DNA of 33,988 nt from Sporolactobacillus putidus (GCF_014647035.1 NZ_BMOK01000021.1:1-33988), one strand, 5' to 3'. Counted from the first letter of the stretch, positions 23,682-31,665 are shown. The notes: a model not told the origin generated them from the sequence alone. Numbers and translations: made by a program.

Positions 23682-23699
23682 TTAAGGAGGTGATTGGGC

Positions 23700-23831
23700 A
23701 TGGATGATGTCCCTGGTGGTAGTCATTGTAAACTGTCTGTGAAGCAAACTCATACCGGTACCATGGCCAATTGCTGTTCTTTGTTCTGTTTGGATAAAAA
23801 AATTACCTTAAATAAAAAAGCGGATGTGTGA
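23700..23831 (+). CDS. 43-aa Cys-rich small ORF under the M-box
   Basis: ATG at 23700 follows an excellent AAGGAGGTGA (23684-23693) and opens 43 codons: MDDVPGGSHCKLSVKQTHTG, then TMANCCSLFCLDKKITLNKK and ADV. Four cysteines include NCCSLFC, and two His fall at 9 and 18. There is no membrane span. It is the first translatable ORF after the riboswitch terminator and ends 25 bp before the transporter, so its expression must follow Mg2+. The protein family is unrecognised. The strong ribosome binding site argues for translation, but conservation is unknown. It might be a small regulator or stabiliser of the transporter, or a leader ORF. Confidence 0.5.
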   Translation: MDDVPGGSHCKLSVKQTHTGTMANCCSLFCLDKKITLNKKADV

Positions 23832-23856
23832 TAGATGAGTAATGAGGTGAATGATT

Positions 23857-25173
23857 ATGGAAGCGGAGATGAAAAATGGAATTCATGTAAACGAGGATAA
23901 ACTAACAAAAACGCGGGTCGTCAAGAGCCCGGTGTTAAGGCGCATTCTCACCTTTTTAATGGTATTCGGACCGGGGCTTATCGTGATGGAAGCGGACAAT
24001 GATGCCGGAGCGGTGTCCACTTACACTCAGGCGGGCGCTCAATATGGAACGAAGTTGCTTTGGATACTGCTTATTCTTCTGCCGGTCACGTACTTTTGCC
24101 AGGAGATGGTTGTAAGACTGGGTATTGCAACAGGTGAAGGGCATGCGGCCATGATCTACAAGCGTTTCGGAAAATGGTGGGGAAGGTTTTCGTTGTTCGA
24201 TCTGGAACTGGTCAACTTTCTGACACTCATTACTGAATTTGCTGCGATATCCTTGGCTTTAAGTAAGATGGGTATTTCCCCCTACCTCTCGGTTCCTGTT
24301 TCAGCGATCGGGTTGATTTTTCTGGTCGTTTCAGGAGGATATCTGAGATGGGAACGAGTAACTGTCGTGCTTTGTCTGCTGGATGCAGTCTGGCTGGTGC
24401 TGGCCTTCATGTCGCATGCCGGCATTGTCCAAGTGGCACATGATACGGTGATTCCCGGTATGCCAAGAGGGGGCCTGACGACCAATTTATTCTTTATGAT
24501 TATTGCGATCGTTGGAACGACCGTGGCGCCATGGCAATTATTTTTTCAGCAAAGTTGCATTGCGGACAAAAAGCTGCGTTTTAAGGATCTGCCGTTTGAG
24601 CGATTCGATACACTGATCGGGGCTGTATTTACTGTCATCGTTGCGGGCAGCATGATGCTGGTAGGAAATGTGCTTTTTCAGAAAGGCATTAGCTATGAAG
24701 ATCCTGCACAGATGGCAGGCATTCTCGGGCCCATTCTTGGGAGTTTTGCCAAAAACGCTGTTCTTTTACTGATGTGCAATGCGGCTGTACTTGGAACGAT
24801 GGCCATTTCCCTGTCAAGTTCATGGGCCTACGGGGAAGTCATGGGCTGGGAACACACGCTGCGTAAGAAGTTTAAAGAGGCGCCGCAGTTTTATTGCTTC
24901 TTTGTTGGCGCTATTCTCTTTGCCGCTGCTATTGTGTTAATTCCCAACGCACCATTACAATTGATTATTGTCGGAGTTCAGGTGCTGGCCGGTTTGATGC
25001 TGCCATCGGCCATCGTGTTCCTGCAATTGCTTTTAAATGATAAAGAACTGCTCGGGGAAAAATTTTCTAATAAACCGTGGAACAATGCGATAAACTGGGT
25101 CATCATCACGATTTTATTTATTCTTTCAGCAATTTTGGCGGTACAGGTTATGCTGCCTGGTCTGTTTTCTTAA
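23857..25173 (+). CDS. NRAMP-related magnesium transporter (NRMT-type) candidate
   Basis: This 438-aa protein of the NRAMP fold has eleven or so membrane spans. Instead of the canonical transmembrane-1 DPGN of Mn/Fe transporters it has EADNDAGAVST (47-51), and in transmembrane 6 VGTTVAPWQLFFQQS replaces the canonical A-x-x-MPH, so the metal-binding Met is lost. These are the changes described for NRAMP-related Mg2+ transporters, which take a hydrated ion. Control by an Mg2+ M-box fits. GAGGTGA at 23844-23850 sets the ATG at 23857; the ATG at 23851 is too close to it. Import of Mg2+ across the cell membrane is the expected job; Mn2+ cannot be excluded. Confidence 0.87.
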   Translation: MEAEMKNGIHVNEDKLTKTRVVKSPVLRRILTFLMVFGPGLIVMEADNDAGAVSTYTQAGAQYGTKLLWILLILLPVTYFCQEMVVRLGIATGEGHAAMIYKRFGKWWGRFSLFDLELVNFLTLITEFAAISLALSKMGISPYLSVPVSAIGLIFLVVSGGYLRWERVTVVLCLLDAVWLVLAFMSHAGIVQVAHDTVIPGMPRGGLTTNLFFMIIAIVGTTVAPWQLFFQQSCIADKKLRFKDLPFERFDTLIGAVFTVIVAGSMMLVGNVLFQKGISYEDPAQMAGILGPILGSFAKNAVLLLMCNAAVLGTMAISLSSSWAYGEVMGWEHTLRKKFKEAPQFYCFFVGAILFAAAIVLIPNAPLQLIIVGVQVLAGLMLPSAIVFLQLLLNDKELLGEKFSNKPWNNAINWVIITILFILSAILAVQVMLPGLFS

Positions 25174-25202
25174 ATATGTTTTTTGAATAGGGGGTCATTA
25201 AA

Positions 25203-25439
25203 ATGAAAATGATGAATGGTACCATGCATGCTGGAATTGGAGACGACTATAAGAAAGAATTTTATGTCGTACATCCTTTATTTGATAAACCGGAAAAAAA
25301 GCTGAATCCCGACGATCTTGGAAAGATGAAAATGACGAGAAGTGTAAAGTTTTCACTGGTTACACTGCGTTTTTATCTGATCGGCATGATTATTCTCGCA
25401 TTTTATCGTGTTCTGGAAATGTCTGGAGCATTCCATTAA
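25203..25439 (+). CDS. 78-aa single-span protein following the Mg2+ transporter
   Basis: This small protein has a polar N-terminal part (DDYKKEFYVVHPLFDKPEKKLNPDDLGKMK) and one hydrophobic segment near residues 50-70 (FSLVTLRFYLIGMIILAFYRVL). GGGGGTC lies 9 bases before the ATG at 25203, an atypical ribosome binding site; a second ATG occurs two codons later. It is 29 bp after the transporter and before the operon terminator, so it belongs to the Mg2+ operon. No family is recognised. A transporter accessory or anchor role is inferred from position. Confidence 0.7.
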   Translation: MKMMNGTMHAGIGDDYKKEFYVVHPLFDKPEKKLNPDDLGKMKMTRSVKFSLVTLRFYLIGMIILAFYRVLEMSGAFH

Positions 25440-25769
25440 GCTAATCGGGAATGTACGCGCAACGCGGACAGCATCCATTTTGTTCTGAATTTGCGAGGGC
25501 ATTGATGCAACTGTCTCAAAAAGGGTATTATTGAAGCCAAAATTGAAATTTTAAAAAGTTATACAAGGATTTGGATAGAGAAAAGGCTGTTCCATAGTCG
25601 AAAGATCGACTGATGGGACAGCTTTTTTGCTGAGGAAAATTCTCCTCGCTATTTGGCAGATGTCCTATACAGGACGGTTTGCCTTAACTTGAAGGAGAAG
25701 CAAAAAAAGCAGGCGATTAGACAATGATACAACGTAAAATAAGAAGGTGTGCCGTTGCCTCGCTGTCCA
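25440..25769 (+). other. Intergenic region with operon terminator
   Basis: It holds a hairpin at about 25581-25628: AAAAGGCTGTTCCAT pairs with ATGGGACAGCTTTT, with one extra G and one wobble, and an inner AGTCG/CGACT stem, ending in TTTTTT. This closes the Mg2+ operon. Nothing else is recognised before the CGNR gene end at 25770. Confidence 0.8.
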
Positions 25770-26375
25770 TCATTGGAAATGACGCGAGCGAAAGCGTCTG
25801 ATCTTGTTCGTATTGCCGCAAGTTTTCATGCTGCACCAGCGCCGGCTGTGGTTTTTGGATTCATCGATAAAAAGCCAGCTACAGGAGGGACTGGCGCATT
25901 CTCTGACATGGGACAGAGCAGCAGAGGTGAGCAGGTCGGCGGCTGAACGGACTGCGGGAGCAATAATCGAGTCGAGGCGGGCCGGTTCTTCCCATCCCCA
26001 AATATAACCCGATGGTGTTGAAATAATACGTGATTGGTGAAGACCGCGGGCAAGTTCGAGATTAATCACCGCAAGATCAGGGTCTGATGGTGTTTTCTGA
26101 GAGGCGATGGCTGAGAAAATCTGATAAATCGCTTCTCTTAGTCTCCTGGCCCGATCCAGAACCTTATTCGCCTCAATTTTATATTCTTTCGATTTAAGTT
26201 CCAGATAAACAATCTGTTTTTTACTTAACATCCCTGCTTGATATCCCCAATTCAGCAAGTCCTGATAGCTGTTAAGATACTCCGAGGCATTTGCCTGACC
26301 GCGCGCACCGCCTATGGTATTAGCCAGATCCAGGCACTTTGTGCCGGCAACAAATTCAAATGTTTTTTCAGACAT
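25770..26375 (-). CDS. CGNR zinc-finger, ABATE-domain putative transcriptional regulator
   Basis: This 201-aa protein has an N-terminal ABATE (putative stress-induced regulator) domain (KTFEFVAGTKCLDLANTIGG, then RRLREAIYQIFSAIASQ) and a C-terminal CGNR-type zinc finger. The finger is CASPSCSWLFIDESKNHSRRWCSMKTCGN, with four Cys (CxxxxC ... CxxxxC) to hold zinc and CGNT in place of the strict CGNR. AAAGGAGT precedes the ATG at 26375. It is divergent from an epoxide hydrolase with 126 bp between them and is the likely regulator of that gene (inference). Confidence 0.87.
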   Translation of the reverse strand: MSEKTFEFVAGTKCLDLANTIGGARGQANASEYLNSYQDLLNWGYQAGMLSKKQIVYLELKSKEYKIEANKVLDRARRLREAIYQIFSAIASQKTPSDPDLAVINLELARGLHQSRIISTPSGYIWGWEEPARLDSIIAPAVRSAADLLTSAALSHVRECASPSCSWLFIDESKNHSRRWCSMKTCGNTNKIRRFRSRHFQ

Positions 26376-26414
26376 TGTCGCTTACTCCTTTATGTGAAAC
26401 CGCTAAACTCAAAA

Positions 26415-26444
26415 TTGACAGGTTACGCGTCCTCTTTTTATAAT
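26415..26444 (+). promoter_or_regulatory. Promoter for the epoxide hydrolase gene
   Basis: TTGACA (26415-26420) and TATAAT (26439-26444) with an 18-bp spacer, 58 bp before the ATG at 26502. Confidence 0.7.
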
Positions 26445-26501
26445 AAAATCATTAAAATATATTTTAGAAGGTTACGAAGAAAGGGTCAAGGAGGGAAAAC
26501 A

Positions 26502-27656
26502 ATGTTGGTAAAACCTTTTCAAATTCATGTCAGTCAGCACGTTCTCGATGATTTGCGGACGCGGCTGGAACAGACGAGGTGGCCTGACGCTGCGTCAGGG
26601 GCGGGTTGGAATTATGGGACCAATATGGAGTACTTGAAGCAAATCATTTCGTACTGGAGCAGAGGCTTCGACTGGCGCGAACAGGAAAAACGCCTGAATG
26701 AATTCCCACAATTTCGCGCGGACGTTGGAGGGGTAACGATTCACTTTATACACGAGCGCGGCCGGGGCCCCAAGCCTATGCCTCTGATTCTTACTCATGG
26801 ATGGCCGAGTTCTTTTTTTGAAATGACAAAAATCATTCCTTTATTGTCCGATCCGGCTTCATATGGAGGCGATGCAAAAGATGCTTTTGATGTCGTCGTG
26901 CCGTCACTCCCCGGGTATGGGTTTTCAGAGCGCCCCATGGAGCAGAAGATGACGCTGGAAGTTATAGCGGACATCTGGACAAAACTGATGGTCGATGTAT
27001 TGGGGTATCGGCGGTTCGGAGCTCATGGAGGAGACATTGGCGCTGGCGTTGCCACCAGCCTCGGACGCTTCCATTCGGAGCATTTAACGGGAATTCACAT
27101 TTTGGCCGTCGGCAGCCCGTCTCTTGGTCAAGGAACTGCGCCCCTGACGCAGGCGGAACAGACGTATGTCTCTAAAGTCAGGCTATGGGAACAGGAGGAG
27201 GGGGCCTATGAGCACCAGCAGTCGACCCGGCCGCAGACGCTTGCTTATGGTCTCAATGATTCGCCCGCCGGCCTTGCAGCCTGGATTATCGAGAAATTCA
27301 GGTCCTGGAGCGACTGCGATGGCAATATAGAACGGCGGTTTAGCAAGGATGAGCTGTTAACCAATTTAACCATCTATTGGGTGACCGAAACCATTAATTC
27401 TTCCATCCGTCTGTACTACGACCACCGGCATTATGAGAAATCCGCTCAAATGCTGCAGCGCGTTGAGGTGCCGACCGGAGTAACATTAACAGTGGAACCT
27501 GTAAATCGTGCACCGCGCGAGTGGGCGGAACGCACATACAACGTGCGGCGATGGACCGAACTGCCGAGAGGAGGCCATTTTGCCGCTTTTGAAGAGCCTG
27601 AACTGCTCGCCGAGGAGATTCGCGCTTTTTTTCGCCCGCTGCGTGACCCGACTTAA
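26502..27656 (+). CDS. Epoxide hydrolase (EHN plus alpha/beta-hydrolase fold)
   Basis: This 384-aa protein has an N-terminal EHN domain (about 1-105, FQIHVSQHVLDDLRTRLEQTRWPD) and the alpha/beta core. The core carries oxyanion motif HGWPSSFFE (99-107), nucleophile Asp178 in GAHGGDIGAGVA, and catalytic His359 in LPRGGHFAAFEEPE. Tyr residues in the lid activate the epoxide. This order is that of microsomal-type epoxide hydrolases, which add water to epoxides giving diols; juvenile-hormone-type activity belongs to the same family. GGAGGG selects the ATG at 26502; the frame reaches far upstream without a ribosome binding site. It is divergent from the CGNR regulator. The physiological substrate is unknown. 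Confidence 0.92.
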   Translation: MLVKPFQIHVSQHVLDDLRTRLEQTRWPDAASGAGWNYGTNMEYLKQIISYWSRGFDWREQEKRLNEFPQFRADVGGVTIHFIHERGRGPKPMPLILTHGWPSSFFEMTKIIPLLSDPASYGGDAKDAFDVVVPSLPGYGFSERPMEQKMTLEVIADIWTKLMVDVLGYRRFGAHGGDIGAGVATSLGRFHSEHLTGIHILAVGSPSLGQGTAPLTQAEQTYVSKVRLWEQEEGAYEHQQSTRPQTLAYGLNDSPAGLAAWIIEKFRSWSDCDGNIERRFSKDELLTNLTIYWVTETINSSIRLYYDHRHYEKSAQMLQRVEVPTGVTLTVEPVNRAPREWAERTYNVRRWTELPRGGHFAAFEEPELLAEEIRAFFRPLRDPT

Positions 27657-28326
27657 CTCATGCATATAGCCGAACCGCGGTGTGAATTCGTAATCAACTC
27701 TTCTGAAGGGTGATAAATTTGAAGACGGGCGATATATTCCTTTGAAGGGTGATAAAGTTTACGGAAAGGCCTGATATTTTTCTTCGATGTGCTGCGTATT
27801 CATACGAACCGCGGTTATCTTGATCTAACGAGATAATCAGTAAAAGAAAATCATCTCAAGTGCGTAAAAAAACGGATTGGAATTGCTGAATCTGTAAATT
27901 TTCACTTTCCTCATTAAAGAGATTTTGACTGTTTTTTTAAGGTGAATTTACAATGTATACCGACACATCTTCATGATCCGTGCCTGTAATCGTCTCATGC
28001 CACTTCTTGATTTCCCTCATTCAAGGCCGCGATTCTCGCTTTGTAAGCAAAAAGTGAAGGAATTGCTCATCATTTCTTTCGGTTCGTGTTATTTTTCGCA
28101 TGTCTTAAGATTTTCAGGAATGATGGCGGGTTACTTTATCAAAAAGCTCAATCGATTTGTTCATTTGGCTCATGTTCCGTTTTAGTACTGCCGGACGCTG
28201 CAAGATGAATACGGTTGATATCCACATAGCCTCCAAGAGTTCGTAAATTCGAGATGGAGATGCCAAATACAAGGCAAATCTTCTGATGTTCAAATAATAT
28301 CAAGAAAAGCTTGCAATTTTGTATTG
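27657..28326. other. 670-bp intergenic region, no convincing gene
   Basis: Apart from repeat array B and its flanking direct repeats, I see nothing certain. A 70-codon open frame (27973-28185) lacks a ribosome binding site and is not accepted. Confidence 0.45.
27671..27815. repeat. Degenerate ~20-bp repeat array B flanked by 11-bp direct repeats
   Basis: Between two copies of CGAACCGCGGT (27671-27681, 27805-27815) lie about four units at 27699-27787. Read on the minus strand these are AATATCAGGCCTTTCCGTA, AACTTTATCACCCTTCAAAG, GAATATATCGCCCGTCTTCA and AATTTATCACCCTTCAGAA. Both the unit length and the ATATCG-CCGTCTT core match array C near 32340, on the opposite strand. Confidence 0.6.
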
Positions 28327-28347
28327 TGTTATAGATAATATATAACA
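28327..28347 (+). promoter_or_regulatory. Candidate operator of the YtrA-type regulator
   Basis: TGTTATA and TATAACA are perfect 7-bp arms with a 7-nt spacer (GATAATA) and overlap a TATAAT-like -10 region, 25 bp before the GntR gene. Such sites suit a dimeric YtrA-type repressor. Confidence 0.55.
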
Positions 28348-28371
28348 GATAGAACGGAAAGGCAGATTCAA

Positions 28372-28758
28372 ATGCTTCTCACCATTGATTTTGATTCTGA
28401 AGAACCGATTTACATGCAAATACGCAATGGCGTTGTTGCCGGCATTGCCATGGGTTCACTCCGGGACGGCGATCCGCTTCCATCCGTTCGCACCTTAGGA
28501 TCCGAAATCGGAGTGAATCTTCATACTGTCAATAAGGCCTACAAACTGCTTCAAAGTGAAGGCTTTATTGAAATCCGGCGCAACCGGGGGACGTTCATCC
28601 ACGCTGGGAACGCGGCAAAAAATACGGCGCAGTTTCTTGAGACAACGGGAGAATCGCTGCGCAATATGGTTTCTGAAGCCGTGACACGTGAGGTTGACAG
28701 GGCGGTTATTCATAAAATGATTGACAATCTTTATAACGAATTAGGAGGCAATACTTAA
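28372..28758 (+). CDS. GntR-family regulator, YtrA subfamily
   Basis: This 128-aa short GntR protein has a winged helix (EPIYMQIRNGVVAGIAMGSLRDGDPLPSVRTLGSEIGVNLHTVNKAYKLLQSEGFIEIRRNRGTF) and only a short helical C-terminal tail for dimerisation, typical of YtrA. The stop TAA overlaps the next ATG (TAATG), indicating coupling. YtrA proteins usually control membrane proteins or ABC transporters in the same operon. The ribosome binding site GGAAAGG before 28372 is moderate. The ligand is unknown. Confidence 0.92.
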   Translation: MLLTIDFDSEEPIYMQIRNGVVAGIAMGSLRDGDPLPSVRTLGSEIGVNLHTVNKAYKLLQSEGFIEIRRNRGTFIHAGNAAKNTAQFLETTGESLRNMVSEAVTREVDRAVIHKMIDNLYNELGGNT

Positions 28759-29837
28759 TGAACGGAGGTATTGTCACATTTGTGGCAGCCAATCTTGTGA
28801 TTGCAAGTCTTTTTGTGATTCAGCCGTGGTTTTCAAGAAAAAACGTGTTGTTCGGTGTTGTTTTCGGTGACGACAGCATTTGGAGGGACGAAAAGGCAAA
28901 GAGAATACGGAAGCGTTATTTGTGGGAAGCGATTAGTGGAGCTCTTTTAGTCTGCCTGGGATTTTTCATTTATTTTATTCAGGTCCTGCCCGCGAGAGGG
29001 GCCGGAGCCCTGACGTCCAACCTTTCCGTCTTTGCTCTGATTCTTGTTGAAACGCTGGTTTTTATCGCGGCAAACCGCCGAACCCGCAGGTTCAAGAATA
29101 AGATTGATCGGGACGCCCGTCTTGTCTCTAATAAAGTAATTATCGAGACGGATATAAACGAGAAAGAGACAGTTGTGCCGGGCTGGTGGCTGCTGCTATT
29201 GCTTCCTGTATTTCTGGCGTCGCTTGCAGTCGCGCTGCTCGGCTACAGTATGATGCCGGATAAAATTCCGACCCATTACAGTTTTACTGCAGTGAACGGC
29301 TGGTCTCATAAATCCTTACTGACAATCATGACCCCGGTAATTATCGAAGCTGTACTTAGCGCCATCATTTTTGTCAGCTGTTTCTTTACACGTCGCGCTC
29401 CCGCATCGGTTCGCGGCAATCCCGATGCCGCTCCTGACTCTTATCGTTTTCGAAAAGTAATGGTGGTCATGATGCTCAGTGTGGGTGTTTTATTGGAGTT
29501 AAATTTTCTGATTACCGAAATCGGTTTTATCACGCCGGTCGCTCCGCTATGGTTTACGGTCATGAGTATCGCCGAGTTGGTGATGTTTGGTTTCATTGTT
29601 TTATTTTACTTCCGGTTTGTACGGCTTAAGAAACCGTCAGGTCCGATTCTTGACGATGATAGAAAATGGCTGCTTGGGATAGTCTACTTTAACCCGTCCG
29701 ACCCGTCGATCTTTGTAGAAAAACGTGTGGGAATAGGATATACAGTCAATTGCGCTCGCCCGGCTGCATGGATTTTAATAGCGGGAACAATCGTATTAAT
29801 CGTATTCATTACCGTCTTTTCAGCTCATGTAAAGTAA
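28758..29837 (+). CDS. DUF1648/DUF5808-type multi-span membrane protein
   Basis: This 359-aa protein has about seven or eight membrane spans. A DUF1648 motif (SMMPDKIPTHYSFTAVNGWSHKSLL) sits in the middle and a DUF5808-like soluble motif (DDDRKWLLGIVYFNPSDPSIFVEKRVGIGYTVN) near the C-terminus, followed by a final span. Proteins of this design pair with YtrA-type GntR regulators in many Bacillota and are thought to act in envelope stress or to resemble bacitracin-response proteins; this is family context, not proof. The first codon overlaps the GntR stop. No terminator is seen right behind it. Confidence 0.88.
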   Translation: MNGGIVTFVAANLVIASLFVIQPWFSRKNVLFGVVFGDDSIWRDEKAKRIRKRYLWEAISGALLVCLGFFIYFIQVLPARGAGALTSNLSVFALILVETLVFIAANRRTRRFKNKIDRDARLVSNKVIIETDINEKETVVPGWWLLLLLPVFLASLAVALLGYSMMPDKIPTHYSFTAVNGWSHKSLLTIMTPVIIEAVLSAIIFVSCFFTRRAPASVRGNPDAAPDSYRFRKVMVVMMLSVGVLLELNFLITEIGFITPVAPLWFTVMSIAELVMFGFIVLFYFRFVRLKKPSGPILDDDRKWLLGIVYFNPSDPSIFVEKRVGIGYTVNCARPAAWILIAGTIVLIVFITVFSAHVK

Positions 29838-30214
29838 ACAAATCTAATGGCAGTCTTTATTATTGCTAACGGATGCCTATTCCTGACTGTAAACCGATTA
29901 AGAGATTGCCCAATATACGGTTGTTTCTGCACTTTTTATTATTAGGCTCTGTTAAATATGTCAGTTGCTTTTTGCTCCATGCGCTCGCTTTCCGTGGGCG
30001 AGCCGTGAGTCTCCTCGCTCAGGGGTCTCGCTTGGCTCGCTATTCCCACAGGAGCCCGCGCACATTCCGCACAATCAATAAAGCAGCAAAATCAACATGG
30101 AACTTTAACAAAGCCTATTATTATTTCCAAATAATGGTTTAACAGGGATGTATCGGCAGGAAAGATGCCGTCACTCTAAATAATTTATCGAAGAATCCTA
30201 GGGGGAACTTTATC
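29838..30214. other. Intergenic region hosting a MITE
   Basis: Apart from the 171-bp element at 29945-30115 it holds only A+T-rich flanks and the ribosome binding site (GGGGGAA) for the DUF4064 gene. Confidence 0.6.
29937..30123. mobile_element. MITE-like element (171 bp) with 8-bp target duplication
   Basis: Terminal repeats GGCTCTGTTAAA (29945-29956) and TTTAACAAAGCC (30104-30115) are inverted with one mismatch. TATTATTA duplicates flank it (29937-29944 and 30116-30123). The inside is rich in short inverted words such as GCTCGC/GCGAGC and a CTCCTCGCTCAGG region typical of widespread Bacillaceae elements. There is no ORF. It is a non-autonomous element mobilised in trans; the parent IS family is not identified. 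Confidence 0.75.
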
Positions 30215-30604
30215 ATGAAGAGAACTGGTGAATTTGTATTATCCATTATTGCGGGCGCTATTAATCTCTTTTTGATCGTGTCCGGAGTGCGGTCTGTTTC
30301 GGCAGATCCGTCTGTGTTAAGACAGCAGCTCAGCGCAGCGGGCACTCACTTGACTGCGCAGGATATTAATAGTGTTATTCAATTGCTGAATACAATTGGG
30401 ACGCTTCTTATTACCTTATCCATCGTCAGCATTCTGCTGGCTGTTATTGCCTTAATTCTTCTCAAGCGAAACAGTGATAAACCAAAATTGGCCGGCTGGC
30501 TGCTGATCCTTGCTGGCGTAGTCAGTTTGATAGAGATTATCCCCGGAATTCTTTACATCATCGCCGGAATCATGGCTCTAGTCAGAAAACCGATGTTTGA
30601 ATAA
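30215..30604 (+). CDS. DUF4064 family small membrane protein
   Basis: This 129-aa protein begins MKRTGEFVLSIIAGAINLFLIV, the usual start of DUF4064 proteins. It has three to four membrane segments (about 6-25, 58-84, 90-106, 108-124), a variable extracellular loop (residues about 28-55), and a LLKRNSDKPKLAGWLLILAG core. GGGGGAA precedes the ATG at 30215. No function is established for the family. A terminator follows directly, so it is monocistronic. Confidence 0.85.
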   Translation: MKRTGEFVLSIIAGAINLFLIVSGVRSVSADPSVLRQQLSAAGTHLTAQDINSVIQLLNTIGTLLITLSIVSILLAVIALILLKRNSDKPKLAGWLLILAGVVSLIEIIPGILYIIAGIMALVRKPMFE

Positions 30605-30635
30605 GTTTGTTGAGATAAATTGAATCACTCTGAAG

Positions 30636-30672
30636 GTCCATGATGCAAAACTGATCATGGCCCGTTTTTTAT
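30636..30672 (+). terminator. Terminator after the DUF4064 gene
   Basis: CCATGAT (30638-30644) and ATCATGG (30654-30660) with loop GCAAAACTG, followed by CCCGTTTTTTA. Confidence 0.8.
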
Positions 30673-30831
30673 GATGAACGAAATGTCAGGCACATTATTA
30701 AAAATTTTGTGTTAATGATCATTTTACAAAGTTATTGTTTTGCTTTTTCGAGACAGGTTTGAAACTTTGAGTTACACTACTAAGCGAGAAATATGCGAAT
30801 GTATTTTCACTTTTGGATAGGAGGAATAAGT

Positions 30832-31665
30832 TTGCCCTATTGTAAAGTCAGGCAGGCGAAGATCTACTTTGAGGATGTTGGAAAAGGGACGCCTATTCTG
30901 ATGATCCACGGCTATACACCCGACCATCGATTGATGAGCGGCTGTATGGAACCCATTTTTAAACAGAGGGATGGATGGCGTCGTATTTATATGGATCTTC
31001 CCGGAATGGGGTTGACGAAAAACTACACGGAAATAAGCAGTTCCGATGAAATGCTGAATGCTGTCCTTGATTTTATTGAAACTTTGCTTCCCGGCCAGAA
31101 ATATCTGATCGCCGGAGAATCTTATGGCGGCTATTTGGCAAGAGGCGTCATTGAGAATCAAAAAGAACGAATCATGGGAGCGGCCTTCATTTGCCCGGTC
31201 ATTATCCCTCAACAAAAAGACAGGGCTGTTGAAAAGCATAAGGTTTTACGTACAGATAATGAATTTTTGGCAAGATTAACTAAGGAAGAACGCGAAGACT
31301 TCAGCAGCAATCAAATTGTCCTTGATGAGTATAATTGGCAGCGATACAAAGAAGAAATTCTATCCGGCTGCAAAATAGCCGACGGCCCATTTTTAGCGAA
31401 GGTTAAGAAGAACTATGGTTTTTCGTTTGAAGTTGATCCGTCGGATTTTGTTAAGCCCAGTTTGTTTCTCCTGGGACGACAGGACGCTACCGTTGGCTAT
31501 AAAGATGCCCTTAAAATAATTAATAAATACCCGAGAGGAACATTTGCGATTTTGGATCAGGCCGGGCACAATCTGCAGATCGAGCAGTCAAAGTTATTTG
31601 ACTCATTAATCAATGAATGGCTGGACCGAGTTGAAGCCTCTGAAAAAAGCGCAAAACTTGTTTGA
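30832..31665 (+). CDS. Alpha/beta-hydrolase
   Basis: This 277-aa hydrolase shows the oxyanion HGYTPDHRL (about 26-34), the nucleophile elbow AGESYGGYLARG with Ser97, an Asp in LLGRQDATVGY, and the catalytic His in DQAGHNLQIEQ. The start is TTG at 30832 with a good AGGAGGAA just upstream (30819-30826); an earlier in-frame ATG at 30793 has no ribosome binding site. The family includes esterases, lipases and haloperoxidase-like enzymes; the substrate is unknown. The adjacent VOC gene follows by 58 bp and may be co-transcribed. Confidence 0.9.
   Translation: MPYCKVRQAKIYFEDVGKGTPILMIHGYTPDHRLMSGCMEPIFKQRDGWRRIYMDLPGMGLTKNYTEISSSDEMLNAVLDFIETLLPGQKYLIAGESYGGYLARGVIENQKERIMGAAFICPVIIPQQKDRAVEKHKVLRTDNEFLARLTKEEREDFSSNQIVLDEYNWQRYKEEILSGCKIADGPFLAKVKKNYGFSFEVDPSDFVKPSLFLLGRQDATVGYKDALKIINKYPRGTFAILDQAGHNLQIEQSKLFDSLINEWLDRVEASEKSAKLV

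Noticed and set aside
27973-28185. 70-codon plus-strand ORF
   Set aside because: No ribosome binding site, no recognisable composition or homology; probably chance.
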